Source: Eutypa lata (Eukaryota > Ascomycota > Sordariomycetes > Xylariales > Diatrypaceae). Taken from it: DNA of 64,000 nucleotides. A model generated the notes under the pieces. The model saw only the letters and a list, made by a program, of their open reading frames with translations, was not told the DNA's origin and did no database searches. Positions 1 through 10,459 of the stretch are shown one piece after another. Positions within the stretch are counted from its first letter, which is position 1; every line of letters starts with the position of its first letter. Location: positions 558,001 to 622,000 of the forward strand of contig JAKULF010000008.1 in assembly GCA_022661535.1 (NCBI GenBank), in the 5' to 3' direction. The position numbers and the translations under genes are program-made.

Positions 1-2286
1 TGGAGTAAAATTAACGGAGGCGTAATGGCGATGTTAGACAGCGATAAATAGACCAATATCCCATCGCATTTAGCCGCTCAAGCTGATGATAGTGATAGAA
101 CAATAAAATAGGGGGGCCTTCCGATGATATCATCGCGTAATACAACCGACACCCATTTGGACATGTCGTGCAACAATAACAGGGCCTGGTTCCCTTTTTG
201 TTACTTGCTACCTCCCTTTTTGTTCCCGTCTAAGGTGGTCCGATGACCGCCCCCATAGGGCGGTTTTACGCCACACGACGTGGTTTTATTGGGTATTTTT
301 GCCGTTTGCTTGCGCGGAGGCTTGGTGGTTTTGGTACGACTTCACTATCCGGGCCCTCCTCGTATACGGTGATGACCAAATGGGATGGGCGCACCTGTCA
401 TCGTGCCTCTTGGGGCACCAACCGATGAGTAGAGTGATGGTTGTCTATCCCCTTTCCGAGATAGGCAGTTTGTGTGCTGACATGTCTTGGGTGTAAAAGC
501 TTTTCTCTCAAGTGTCTCAGCCACTCCGTCAACCCGACGGAATGAGAATGCTCCGAAGGTCTGTTCAACCATGTGTCTTGTAACCTGATATGTTGCACTC
601 GGCCTATTGTTGATAAACTCTATAGATAACCCACCAAATAGACTATTACAATGTCGACGGACACAACTTCCTCAGATCAATAAGCCTTCGTCGTTTGGTG
701 AGTAACTAACCCCAACTCGTCCTTCGCATGCAGAACTATCGGCCGTGATGATAGCAATATGCGAGTGGATCTTAAACATTGAATAAAGAAGCCGCTGCTA
801 GAATTCGATGAACGTATCTCATTAGGCAGGTAGACAGTTATGGAAGATATTATCGCCATGGGCCTGCATATATCCCAGCCACTTTCAATACCCAATAGAG
901 CCCCTGTCCTTCATACAAATATACTTTTCGCACTTTGCTATGTCTCTGGTATGTTTTCCGATATCTACTCCGGTGGATGAAGTTAGAAACACTTCACATA
1001 TTCCCTCCTTGTGCCTTGGTGTGCCTTCAGAACTCTCAAGGTCGCCCTTGGTTCTGGTCCCCCTTTCTTATGAGCACGATTTGACATCGATTCTTGACCG
1101 CCAGACTTACCTTACTAGCTATCAAGACATGTTGGGCACGAGTTCGAGTGTGTTTCTCAAGCAGTGCTCTGCAGCTGCAGTCAAGGACACAATACGTATA
1201 TCGAAGAAGATGTCAGCTCCCATTTGACTCTTCCCATGAACACCAAAGTGGTAACCCAGATAAATCGGCGGGCTGTCAATAGCATGCTTTGCCATTCAGT
1301 GGTGACCCCCGCGTCGCACGGATGGTCTTCAGCGCGTAGTAGTAAAAACCTCGTGGTACGGCAACAACTACTTACGACCAGGGATCCATCCATGCTGTGC
1401 TTCGTAACACATAACTAACTACTGCTAGAACAAAGCCATGGGCTCGGTTCCGCCAAACCATGTCTGGGACAACTCTTCAATAACCACCACACTGACGTAT
1501 CCAAAAGATTGGGTCCTAAAAGGAACCAACCGCCTCCCGTGAGGAGCATGTGGAAATTATGCTTGGATTGCCGTGACCCGCACGGGAGCAATGCGGCTGG
1601 CCGATGAAAGAAAACATGGCTCACGGAACACGGGTCGGCTTGCCCCTACCAGCGAATACGGACGTTGCAAGTCCTCTTTTGGCCGTAGGTCGCTGATTAA
1701 AGCGACGATATTCGGGTTTGGTTTCATGGGAATCACCTTTAGGATCTTGCCGTCTCGTGAGAACCAACAATCTAAAGCCTAAAGGCTCTATTAGCTTGTC
1801 GTCTTAAAGTGCAAGTCTATTATTGAATCAGCCTCATGGTCACACTGGTTGGGTTAAGATGCTCACCAGCTGGAAATATTCATTGAATTAGACAAACGGT
1901 AGGTCGACCTAATAAATTAAGACCTTCCCTTGTTGAACAGACTGGCGTTACTTGAAATCAATCAACGTAGCATGATATGGCATTCTAGGAGGGCTTTATT
2001 TCTGAGAAAGAAAGTCATATGTTCAACTATAAAATCTCTGTGGTAGGTTGTGTTGTATCTCTTTAAGTGGTTGTGGTCGCCGTCTCCTCAGCAACGTATC
2101 CATTGCTAAGGCATTCTTCAATATTCATCCGAACTCTTATCGACAATAGGTATTTGCTAATTTCTAATTTGTGGCACTGATTGCTTGCTCATGCTTACCA
2201 CCGATAATAATAGCCAATGAAAAATTTTCGGGCGTTCTTTCTCATTGCTTTGCTTTCCTTTCCATTCTTCCTTTTTTCGAGACGCC
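1..2286. other. Intergenic, no supportable gene
   Basis: No open frame here exceeds about 95 codons with coding character. The longest is on the plus strand at 940-1227; it has no recognisable motif and no clear splice partners. Base composition is close to that of the genes, so a decayed gene is possible but I cannot name one. The last few hundred bases should hold the tyrosinase promoter. Confidence 0.5.
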
Positions 2287-4472
2287 ATGTTAGCTGTTAA
2301 GGGGCTCTTCACGATTGTGGCCCTGGTCAGCCTTGTCAGAAGCAAGATCATACCCGTCACTGGCCGGACGACGGGCATCGACGAAGAAACAGGAGCGCCA
2401 CCTGCTCGACATAATATCAACCAGCTTGAAGCCGAGGGCGGACCTACCTGGTGCGGAACCCAATAATGCCTAGCTCGTCTACACAGTTTGCTTATTCGTA
2501 TTAGGGATTTATTCATCCGTGCTCTCTCGGCTTTGCAGGAAGGACCAGATACCGAAGAATTTTCGTACTTTGGTGTTGCAGGTCAGCTGATATCACACAT
2601 TCCGCGCCTAAGTCTCTTTAAATTGACTTGTTAAAGGTATCCATGGGCAACCCTACGAGCCATGGAATGGGGTCGGCTCCGTACCTGGAGGTGAATCAAG
2701 TAACTTTTGTCCACACGGCGTAAGACCTTACTCCCTTCAACTAGTAGTGATCTATATAATAACCAAGCCTAACTAACATTTGTCAAAGGAAACCATTTTC
2801 ACGTTATGGCATCGCCCATACATAGCTTTATACGAAGTAAGGTCTAAGGAATCCCTTTGGGTCGGTTGATACTAACCGTGGACAGCAACTTATTGGCGAG
2901 AAGGTACAGCAACTAGCAAAGGAGTATACTGGCGAGGATGCCTCCAAGTACGATGCCGCCGCCCAATTGTTCCGGGTGCCCTACTGGGACTGGGGTACGG
3001 ACGCAAGGGTCCCTCCTTCTTGCACGAGGCAGAACATCACGGTGAACGGCCCTGATGGCCGTATCACGATGCACAACCCCCTTTATAGTTATAGGTGGCT
3101 CGAGCATCCTTTAGATCCAAACCAATTCCCTGGCTCGGAGCAATGGGGAGATGAAACGACAAGATCACCCAACGGTGATAGTGACTTTCCGGTAGATGAG
3201 GTCAATGCGAAGTTATCCCAGCAAGCAGAGATCATCACTCTGAGAGTCGTAAGCAGCATTCTCCCACTGTTATACCATGATAGTCTTGCTGATGCTATAT
3301 AGTACCGTGCCTTTTCCTCGTCTAACACCTATGAGGAGATGGCTTCGATGACCGGGAACGGGGCCAGTTTCGAGGCCCCACACAACGACATCCACAACCT
3401 TGTCGGCGGTTCCTTTGCTACCCTTACCGTAACTTCCTTCGATATTCTCTTGTAAGTTCTTTCTGTTTATGGCTACTGAAAAAATTGCTTTCAGTTCTGA
3501 CTGTACCGGGCATAGCATGCTACACCACTGCAACCTTGACCGTCTTGCTGCCATGTGGTCCATCATCCACTATGGAAGCACAGTCCAAACCATCCCATAT
3601 CAGAGCAGCGGTCTATTTGCTACCCCGCAAGGCGAGGAAATCACAGCGGATAGCCCACTGAAGCCCTTCTATCAGAAAGACGGCAAGTCCTTCCACACGA
3701 GCAGGAGCGTCCTCGGCATCAGCGACTTCGGCTACACGTATCCCGAATTCGAGGACCTAGATGATTCGGACCCCTACCAAAACTCGCGCCACATGATCGA
3801 GATCGTCAACGACCTCTACGGCTCCATCCTCCCCCCTGCGGTGAAACGACCCCACCAGAAAGCCTGGCACGTCGAAGGGACTACGAAGGATTGGGTCGTT
3901 TTAATCGAGGTCGAGCGGTCGGAGCTAGAACTTCCTTGCACCATTAATGTTTACATGAGAGATAAATACGCGGGCCGCACGACGTTGCTGAACATGCCGA
4001 TGCATGGTCTCTTGTCGGATGAGATCCCTTTGACGCAAGCTGTGAACGCTTCTGAGTTCAAGGGGATGCCTACGGACGCGATCGAAGATCAGTTAGAAGA
4101 GGGCTTGCGCTTTGAGATCAAGAAGGTACGTACATTATCTCATATGCTATATCATCCCCTATATTGGGTAGTGATACTGCATTGGGTACGACATGGTGGG
4201 CATAACACCAGGTCTGCCGTGTTGCACGATCAGCAAGGATTTCTATAGAAAAAGAGTCTACTTGCTAACCTGAGTGCTGCTCCTCTTCTTACTTCCAGGA
4301 CGATGGTACGATAATCGACCCTAGCACGGTGCCGAGCTTGAAACTGGATGTCCAGGGCTTCGATGTTACACCTCCGAGCAGCTCGTCCGAGTTCCCTAGC
4401 TACAATAGGGGTAAGCATTCGTATTCAAAGGTGTTCATAAAGTACAACGGTACAAAGTCGATGGTTCCGTAA
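2287..4472 (+). CDS. Tyrosinase (type-3 copper monophenol oxidase), 8 exons
   Basis: Oxidises phenols to o-quinones, the entry step to melanin-type pigments, with a binuclear copper centre. Exons read in frame: 2287-2450, 2505-2581, 2637-2719, 2789-2836, 2886-3248, 3303-3451, 3516-4125, 4299-4472, giving 555 residues. Copper A ligands are His83 (GIHG), His107 (FCPHG) and His116 (LWHRPY). Cys105, two residues before His107, fits the Cys-His thioether of fungal tyrosinases. Copper B ligands are His272 and His276 (HNDIHNLVGG) and His299 (FMLHHCNLDR). The usual Pro of the D-P-x-F motif is Ile here. The N-terminus is hydrophobic (LFTIVALVSLV) and could be a signal peptide, so secretion is possible. 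The long C-terminal propeptide of some fungal tyrosinases is absent. The start has two in-frame ATGs; 2287 puts the hydrophobic segment at the very N-terminus, while 2245 would add 14 residues. Confidence 0.9.
3452..3515 (+). promoter_or_regulatory. Tyrosinase intron 6 with two in-frame 3' splice sites
   Basis: The donor is GTAAGT at 3452. An AG at 3515 restores the canonical copper-B sequence FDILFMLHHCN. An earlier AG at 3494 would keep the frame but insert seven residues (SDCTGHS) between Phe295 and the Met-Leu-His-His. I chose the downstream site on family conservation. The upstream AG is preceded by a T-rich stretch, so it could be used. Confidence 0.6.
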
Positions 4473-5422
4473 TCGCACATAGTAACTAGCAGTGTTGGTC
4501 TCCGGGAGGGGCACACCGATATTTGGGGGGTCGCGGGATCCGGCATGGGATTGCAGCATTTGGTCTTACACGGACTTTGAACACGGCGTTTGGGGGTCAT
4601 AGATGGGTGGGGGTCTATCTATCTATCATCATGAACTTCAATAATAATGGTGATCGGCTACTGGTGTATGCTAAGCTAATCTCTAACTCAAATATCCCCC
4701 AAAATAATACTGGCGCAAGCAAAACCGATGAAAGCGACGTTAGTTGAAGAATGGCTGACCGGGACAGGTATGTTAGCAGCCCTCTTTGATAAGAAAAAAC
4801 GAGCTCCTGTAGATAGTTTCACAGAAATGCTGTCATGCGGCCTGTTGCAATCAGGAGCGGTGGACAGCATCTATCACTAGTATACTCGTGCAGATTCAAC
4901 AAGGAGTAGATCAATCTGTTTCTGTCAGAACTTCGTTGCCATGCAAGCCCATATGCAGGCTAAAATGGATTTCGTAATTGAATCGATGTATGTCAAGCTT
5001 GCTTATATCTTAGAATATGATGACAATGATGTCATAAGAGCGAAAGATTCATAGACCCCCTTTCCACTTTAAGACGATATCACAATAGTCAATAACCTAC
5101 ATAGTATCCTACAAGGACAAAATAAATAGCGATTTGAAATGTACATCACCACACGAATGTCTCTAGAGGTTGAACTACGTACAGAGTAGTTACCGACCTC
5201 CCAAAAAGCATTTGACATAACAAGTCGGACCATTGAGATAAAAGGGTAAGGTGAATTGGATAGATGCCACGCACGATACAGGGTGACAGGGGTCTTTTTC
5301 TACTTTTAGCTATGTATACACATCGTCTATTCTAAATCTATGATACACGAATTCCCATGACTTGATCTATAACTCATAAGTTTCATCTACGCGTAACCCT
5401 CCAAAAAGATAAAGATAGAGGG
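4473..5422. other. Intergenic between tyrosinase and FAD oxidoreductase
   Basis: AT-leaning sequence between the 3' ends of two convergent genes. It must hold both transcription ends. No open frame with coding character or repeat structure is seen. Confidence 0.6.
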
Positions 5423-7060
5423 TTAAAGCACCTTCTCCTTAGCGCCTTCGTCCTTGCCCGTCCACTTCCACGTCGCATTTCGGTGCAACATGTAATCCTT
5501 ACTCTTGATACCCTTCCACAGACCGACAGCGCCACCAACGGGCCACAGCGACTTGAGCCAGGGCTTCCAGCCGTCCTCGGCCTCGTCGCCCGCCTTGACC
5601 CGGACCTTGTCGTGCACGCTCGGCAGCGACGTGGCGTTGTACTTCTCCCGCAGCGCCTCGTACGCCTCGCGGCCGCCACCGTACGCGTCCCAGAACTCCG
5701 GCTCGTCGTAGTACGTGTGCGCGTACAGCCACTTCATGCCGCCCAGCTCGGAGACCTTGCGCTCGAGGTCGCGGTTGGCGCGGACGAAGGCGGCGCGGTC
5801 CTTGGGGCCCCAGCCCCAGACCCCGATGTTCAGCATTTCTCCTGCTGCTGTTGCTGCTGTGCTACCGTTTTGGCCGGTTCCGCTCCGGCCTCCGCGCAGG
5901 TGCGGGTGGAAGGTCGGGCCCGCCGGCGTCTTGAGAGGGCATAGCCACAGCGGCCAGATGTCGAGCGCGCCCGAGACGTAGTCGACGAAGCGCTCGGCGG
6001 ACTCGTAGGGTAGGCCGATGTCTTGGACGAAGAAGCGGGCGCTCTCGCCGCTGCCGTGAAGGGCGCGGTATAGCATGCGCGTGTGGAGGAAGTCGTCGAG
6101 GAACCAGCGGAAGAAGCGCGTGAAAGGTACCTGTCGGAAGTAGTCGAAAGCCGCTTGCCCGACCCAGAAGCCGCCGCGATCGTACCGGAAGAGGTACTCG
6201 GCTAGCGGGATGTACTCGGTTACCGTGTCGGGTCTTGATACTAGTGGCGACGACGATGACGGTGATATGGTCTCAGCAGCAGCGGTGTCAGTACTGGGCA
6301 ACCCCTCGGTGCACTCCCGGACATGCATATAGAACCAAGGGTCCCAAGCATGACTAAAAGTCTGCACTCTCTCCCCATTCGACGGTGCCTCATCTGTCAG
6401 CTGGCCACTAATGACGACGCCATGACCCTTAGAGAAGAGAATACCATCGACATAGTCATTCTCAGGCTTAGCGCACTCCTCGCGCACGGCACGAACAGCC
6501 TCCGCAACGCTACTAGTACGACGATACGTAGCCCTCACGAAGCGCTTCGCCTCAACGAGCCTCAACTCAAGCAAGGTGGTAATCCCGAGTGTTCCGACAG
6601 CCCCGACGGCGCCACGAAACAGATCCTCAAACTTGGACCCTTTCTCTGGACGTGCAACGACGACCTCGCCATCCGGGAGCACGAGCTCTACTGAAGCCAC
6701 GGTCTCGTCGAAGTAGCCGTGCTTGAAACTACTGGACTCTCCAGCGGTTCCCGCGAAGCCGCCACCAGCCGTGATCCCCGGGAACTCCATCACGACCGGG
6801 GGGACGAGGCCGTGGCGCAGGGTGCGCTCGACGAGGCGGTCCATGGGCACGTTGGGCTCGACGAGGGCAATGCGGCGCGCGGCGTCAACCTCGAGCACGC
6901 CGTTGAGGGCGCTGATGTCGACGAGCCGCGAGCCGGCCTTCTGCGCCGTCGGCCGCGTCGAGTTGGTGCTCCCGTGGAAGATGCGGTACGGCTCTGCGCG
7001 CTCAAAGAACGAGCGCACCGTCGATGCGATGAGCCGCACTGTTTGCGTGTGGCGTTCCAT
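5423..7060 (-). CDS. DHCR24-like FAD-dependent oxidoreductase
   Basis: Single-exon protein of 545 residues. The N-terminal half is an FAD-binding type-4 (PCMH) fold: a nucleotide-binding stretch around residues 45-75, then a glycine-rich flavin loop at about 94-117 (PGITAGGGFAGTAGESSSF) and LVLPDGEVV. The ESSS-K-G-F pattern and the following A-V-G-T-L-G stretch resemble delta(24)-sterol reductases (DHCR24/Dwarf1), which reduce the C24 side-chain double bond of sterols using a flavin. Human DHCR24 is 516 residues, so this is full length. Unlike the animal enzyme I see no clear N-terminal membrane anchor. The open frame extends upstream to 7174 only through a TTG codon; the first ATG is at 7060. 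It is divergent from the esterase at 8554. The family call is firm, but the substrate is inferred because most fungi make C24-methylated ergosterol. Confidence 0.85.
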   Translation of the reverse strand: MERHTQTVRLIASTVRSFFERAEPYRIFHGSTNSTRPTAQKAGSRLVDISALNGVLEVDAARRIALVEPNVPMDRLVERTLRHGLVPPVVMEFPGITAGGGFAGTAGESSSFKHGYFDETVASVELVLPDGEVVVARPEKGSKFEDLFRGAVGAVGTLGITTLLELRLVEAKRFVRATYRRTSSVAEAVRAVREECAKPENDYVDGILFSKGHGVVISGQLTDEAPSNGERVQTFSHAWDPWFYMHVRECTEGLPSTDTAAAETISPSSSSPLVSRPDTVTEYIPLAEYLFRYDRGGFWVGQAAFDYFRQVPFTRFFRWFLDDFLHTRMLYRALHGSGESARFFVQDIGLPYESAERFVDYVSGALDIWPLWLCPLKTPAGPTFHPHLRGGRSGTGQNGSTAATAAGEMLNIGVWGWGPKDRAAFVRANRDLERKVSELGGMKWLYAHTYYDEPEFWDAYGGGREAYEALREKYNATSLPSVHDKVRVKAGDEAEDGWKPWLKSLWPVGGAVGLWKGIKSKDYMLHRNATWKWTGKDEGAKEKVL

Positions 7061-8553
7061 TATATAGGAGAACTCAGAAAGCAAGGATATATGTAAATAC
7101 CTAATGCGAGGTATGATGTGAGAGTTGGTAACACGGCGTTTCGCTAATGATCGATCTATTTTCAAGGCTCCCAAATACTACGGCTTATGCTGTATGTAGG
7201 AAGGTAGTCGGAGTTTGAGACGAAGGGAGCAGCTCAACTGAACTACTTTGGTTCCGTCGCCATTTACATCCCTTTACGGGCCAATGCGACTTCAAGCCGT
7301 GATGTGTGCTTTATCTAGAGCAAGGTGTGAGGCTTTGAGCTTGAGCCTGAGCTTTTGAGCCTTGTGAGACGGAGCTAAGCTGAACGGATGAAAATTTAAG
7401 TTCAGCCCCCACTAACTACTAAAAGGTGTGAATAGCTCCAAAGAGGTATTCCGGTTTCCCTTTCCGCAACTGTAAGGGAATCCGTAGATTATAGCCGAAT
7501 TTATAGAACATATTGTGCCGATCTAATATTGATAGTACCCATACGTAACGTAACGTAACCACGCGAATTTGTTCAATGGGTTCCGGCGCTATATTGAATC
7601 CATATATAGGCTCTGTCTTATATAGGTATCTTAGGTACTCTACGTTTTTAACTTCTTGATACAAAGAAATACAATATGCTACCTACCTACAGTACGTAGG
7701 TATGTTGCCGCGGTTCGAACTCTTGTAGCCTTCTGAGTGGTTGGCCTCCGAAGCGACACAGCGGCGCAGGGGGGCTCGAGCCGTTTCCTGCTCCTCGGCT
7801 TTAGGCAGTAGTTAAGTAGTAGCTAGGTAGTTAACTGGTAAAACGTCGACACTGCGGCCTAACAAAAACCAAAGCAAAACAAAAACAAATCGCCTCTGGC
7901 GTCATCGCCCATTTAGCGTTGGACTTATTAGAGCTCTAACTAACTAAACTAAACTCCCCATCTCACACCGGTAGATCCACGTTGTCGCGGACTGCTGGGG
8001 ACAGCTCACTTACGTATTTATCGCAATAGCTCGACACTCGACAAGGGTTGTTTTTGAACTTGTGACCTGGTCCGAATGATAGCATGAGTGTTTTTGTTTT
8101 GGCGGCGGTTATTGGTTCGCCCAATGATATTGTCTAAGCCTGGTAGTACGTCAACTACTACACCGATGAAACCATTCGTCAGTGGGGAACTGGCGACGAA
8201 AAAGCTGACCTCGTATATGGTATTCTTCAAATCAACCTGCTCCTCGGATACTCAGGGTACTTGGCCACTTGGAATTGGCTCTAAGTGAAAGCTTCAAGAG
8301 AGAGTATATATTGTAAATCTGTGTCATATAACTAAAAATGTCTTTCCCCGTAGTATTTTTCGTCCAAGGTTCTTCTTTATCAGCATCTCCTCTGTCGCAC
8401 TATTGCCACAGCCGAGGTACCGAAGACCATAGAGCTACGCTAGTTAGCGTCTTGCCTCCCAAAACATAGAAGTCCTTCACCGTCAGCCTTATTATCTTCA
8501 CCACCGTTGCTCAGCACACACGAGTACGTTCCTCGGCCTTCATCGTCGTCACG
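7061..8553. promoter_or_regulatory. Shared divergent upstream region
   Basis: About 1.5 kb between the start codons of the DHCR24-like gene (minus) and the esterase (plus), so it must hold both promoters. It contains a TACGTAACGTAACGTAA run at 7550-7566, an inverted CCTACCTAC...GTAGGTA element at 7681-7701, and A/C-rich runs near 7860-7890. No gene is seen. No binding-site consensus was recognised with confidence. Confidence 0.5.
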
Positions 8554-10188
8554 ATGTCTACACGAGACAGCCAGAAGAAACCGGACTGGTTTGAGTCCCC
8601 CAAGCTTCTGACTTTGTTTGCACTCCTGCCCAGGGTCCCCCTAATCGCCAAGACCATCCTCCTTCATCTTCTCCAGATGTCGGAAGCCTCGCGGTACTTG
8701 GATCTAAAGAGCGAGGTGACAGTTTCGATCATGAGAGCCTTCCTCAATCCCTTGAAGCCCAGCTCCATCTCGAAAACGCAGGCCATGACCACGAGAGATC
8801 CGGGTATCAAAGGGAGGATATGGATTAGTAAAGTGGCCTCTGAGATGCCCCCGGAGAATCACATCAGGGATACGCTGTTGGCGGTTATCGATTTCATGAG
8901 AGAAGATAGATCAACTGCTGCTGCAGGGGTATCCAGGATACCCGAGATCGCACCCGTGGAGGCGGAGTGGACGGGGTACCGAGCAAAGGCCACCCTCGAC
9001 GCCACCTTGCCACCGGTCTCCGAGGAGGAGAAATACGAGGACATGATGAGGGAGTGCAGCAGCTCACCGACTGTTCTGTACTTCCACGGTGGAGCATACT
9101 ACCTCGGCGACCCGGCAACGCATAGACCCCTCACGAGGAAATTGGCAAAGCTGACCGGCGGTCGTGTGTACTCGGTCCGGTACCGACTGGCGCCGCAGCA
9201 TCCCTTCCCGTCGGCTCTGCTGGATGCCTTGGTCTCATACTTCACTCTCCTATACCCCCCTCCTGGTGCCATCCACGAGGCTGTGCCGGCTAGTGATATC
9301 GTCTTCGGCGGTGACAGGTAAGGAAAATAGGCGCGCAAAGCCCCCAACCCCTTTAACTCCCCCCCCAAAAACCAAAACCAAATATTTTCCGTACTCTTTC
9401 GAAAGAAGAAGGTAGAAAAAAACGTACGATCAGCTAAAAACAAAAATTGCAGCGCGGGCGGAAACCTCAGTCTAGCACTCCTGCAGACGCTACTAGAAAT
9501 CCGGCGACAGGGGCGCAAGATCACCTGGTTCGGGACGGAGCGCGAGGTCCCGCTGCCCGCGGGCGTGACGGCGTGCTCGCCCTGGGCCGACATCGTGCAG
9601 AGCATGCCGTCGTGGGACGCGAACGCGAAGTGGGACTACCTGCCGCCGGAGAAGGTCCGCGCCAAGAGGCAGCCGCGGCCCGACCGCGTCTGGCCCGCGA
9701 GACCGGCCCGGAAGCACCTCTACGCCGACGACGCCTACCTGCTGCACCCGCTCGTCAGCCTGCAGATGGCGCGCTCGTGGGAGGGGGCCCCGCCCGTGTA
9801 CATCTGCTGTGGCTGGGAGTGCCTCGCGGACGAGGGGAGGTTCGTCGCTGCCAAGATGGCCCGCGAGGGCGTCCCGGTCGTCTTCGAGGAGTACGAGGCC
9901 ATGCCCCATGTTTCTGCTATGGTCTTCCCGGATCTGGAGGAGTCGCGGCGGAACGTCTGGGGCTGGTCGGACTTCATGCGCGCCGCGGTCGTGGACTCGA
10001 AGAAGAAGAAGAAGGGGGAGGAGAAGAAGATCAAGCAGAGGTTTACGACTGTCAGGGCGAGGACGCTAGAGGAGTTCCCGATCGATCTGGCGAGGCTGAG
10101 TCCCTTCTCCGAGGATGATGTGAGGCAGATGGCGCGTGATAAGGTGGGACATGAACCCCCGGTGCCTGAGGCGCGGGTTAAATTGTAG
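8554..10188 (+). CDS. HSL-family alpha/beta hydrolase (steryl acetate/lipid esterase-like)
   Basis: Two exons, 8554-9317 and 9453-10188, give 499 residues. The hormone-sensitive-lipase family is shown by the oxyanion motif HGGAYYLG (His178) and the nucleophile elbow GDSAGGN with Ser255. The intron falls inside the Ser255 codon (AG|C). The usual catalytic acid position of the D-P-L-x-D-E motif reads ECLADE, so the acid may be Glu. The catalytic His is in MPHVSAM. The hydrophobic N-terminal stretch (residues 17-42) could be a membrane or ER anchor, as in the yeast steryl acetyl hydrolase Say1 to which this architecture compares. A Lys-rich insert (about KKKKKGEEKK) precedes the C-terminal region. 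It hydrolyses an ester; the actual substrate is unknown. It is divergent from the DHCR24-like gene, which suggests but does not prove a sterol substrate. Confidence 0.88.
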
Positions 10189-10459
10189 AGGTGCCCAATT
10201 GAATATATAAATAAGCATGTAGAAACGTGAATGTTGAATGAGTATGTAGTATATAGTATATAGTAACAGAAATTTATGTATAAAACTAAGGACATATCGA
10301 TTCCCATTTCCCCGACCCCTGAGTGCGTTTTGGCGAGAATTACTTTGATCATGAGATCTCAGTTCAATATAATGGTTTGATGTGTGCCCCGGTCATAACT
10401 ACCTCTTCTCCTGATAGTACATAAATGATTACCTTCTAGACCCCCCCGCCCCCCGGGGG

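Noticed and set aside
940..1227. 95-codon plus-strand frame as a gene
   Set aside because: No motif, no splice partners, and several stops in all frames around it.
7061..7174. Longer N-terminus for the DHCR24-like protein
   Set aside because: The upstream in-frame codon is TTG, not ATG; the ATG at 7060 is the first usable start.
7700..7800. tRNA-like motif GGTTCGAACTC with nearby TGAGTGGTTGG
   Set aside because: The five-base stems flanking the T-loop do not pair on either strand, and no acceptor stem can be built at the right distance.
9447..10118. Long alternative frame inside the esterase second exon
   Set aside because: It overlaps the real exon in another frame; it lacks hydrolase motifs and arises from high GC.
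2287..10188. Secondary-metabolite cluster formed by tyrosinase, FAD oxidoreductase and esterase
   Set aside because: No backbone enzyme (PKS, NRPS, terpene cyclase, DMATS) or pathway regulator lies nearby; adjacency alone is weak evidence.
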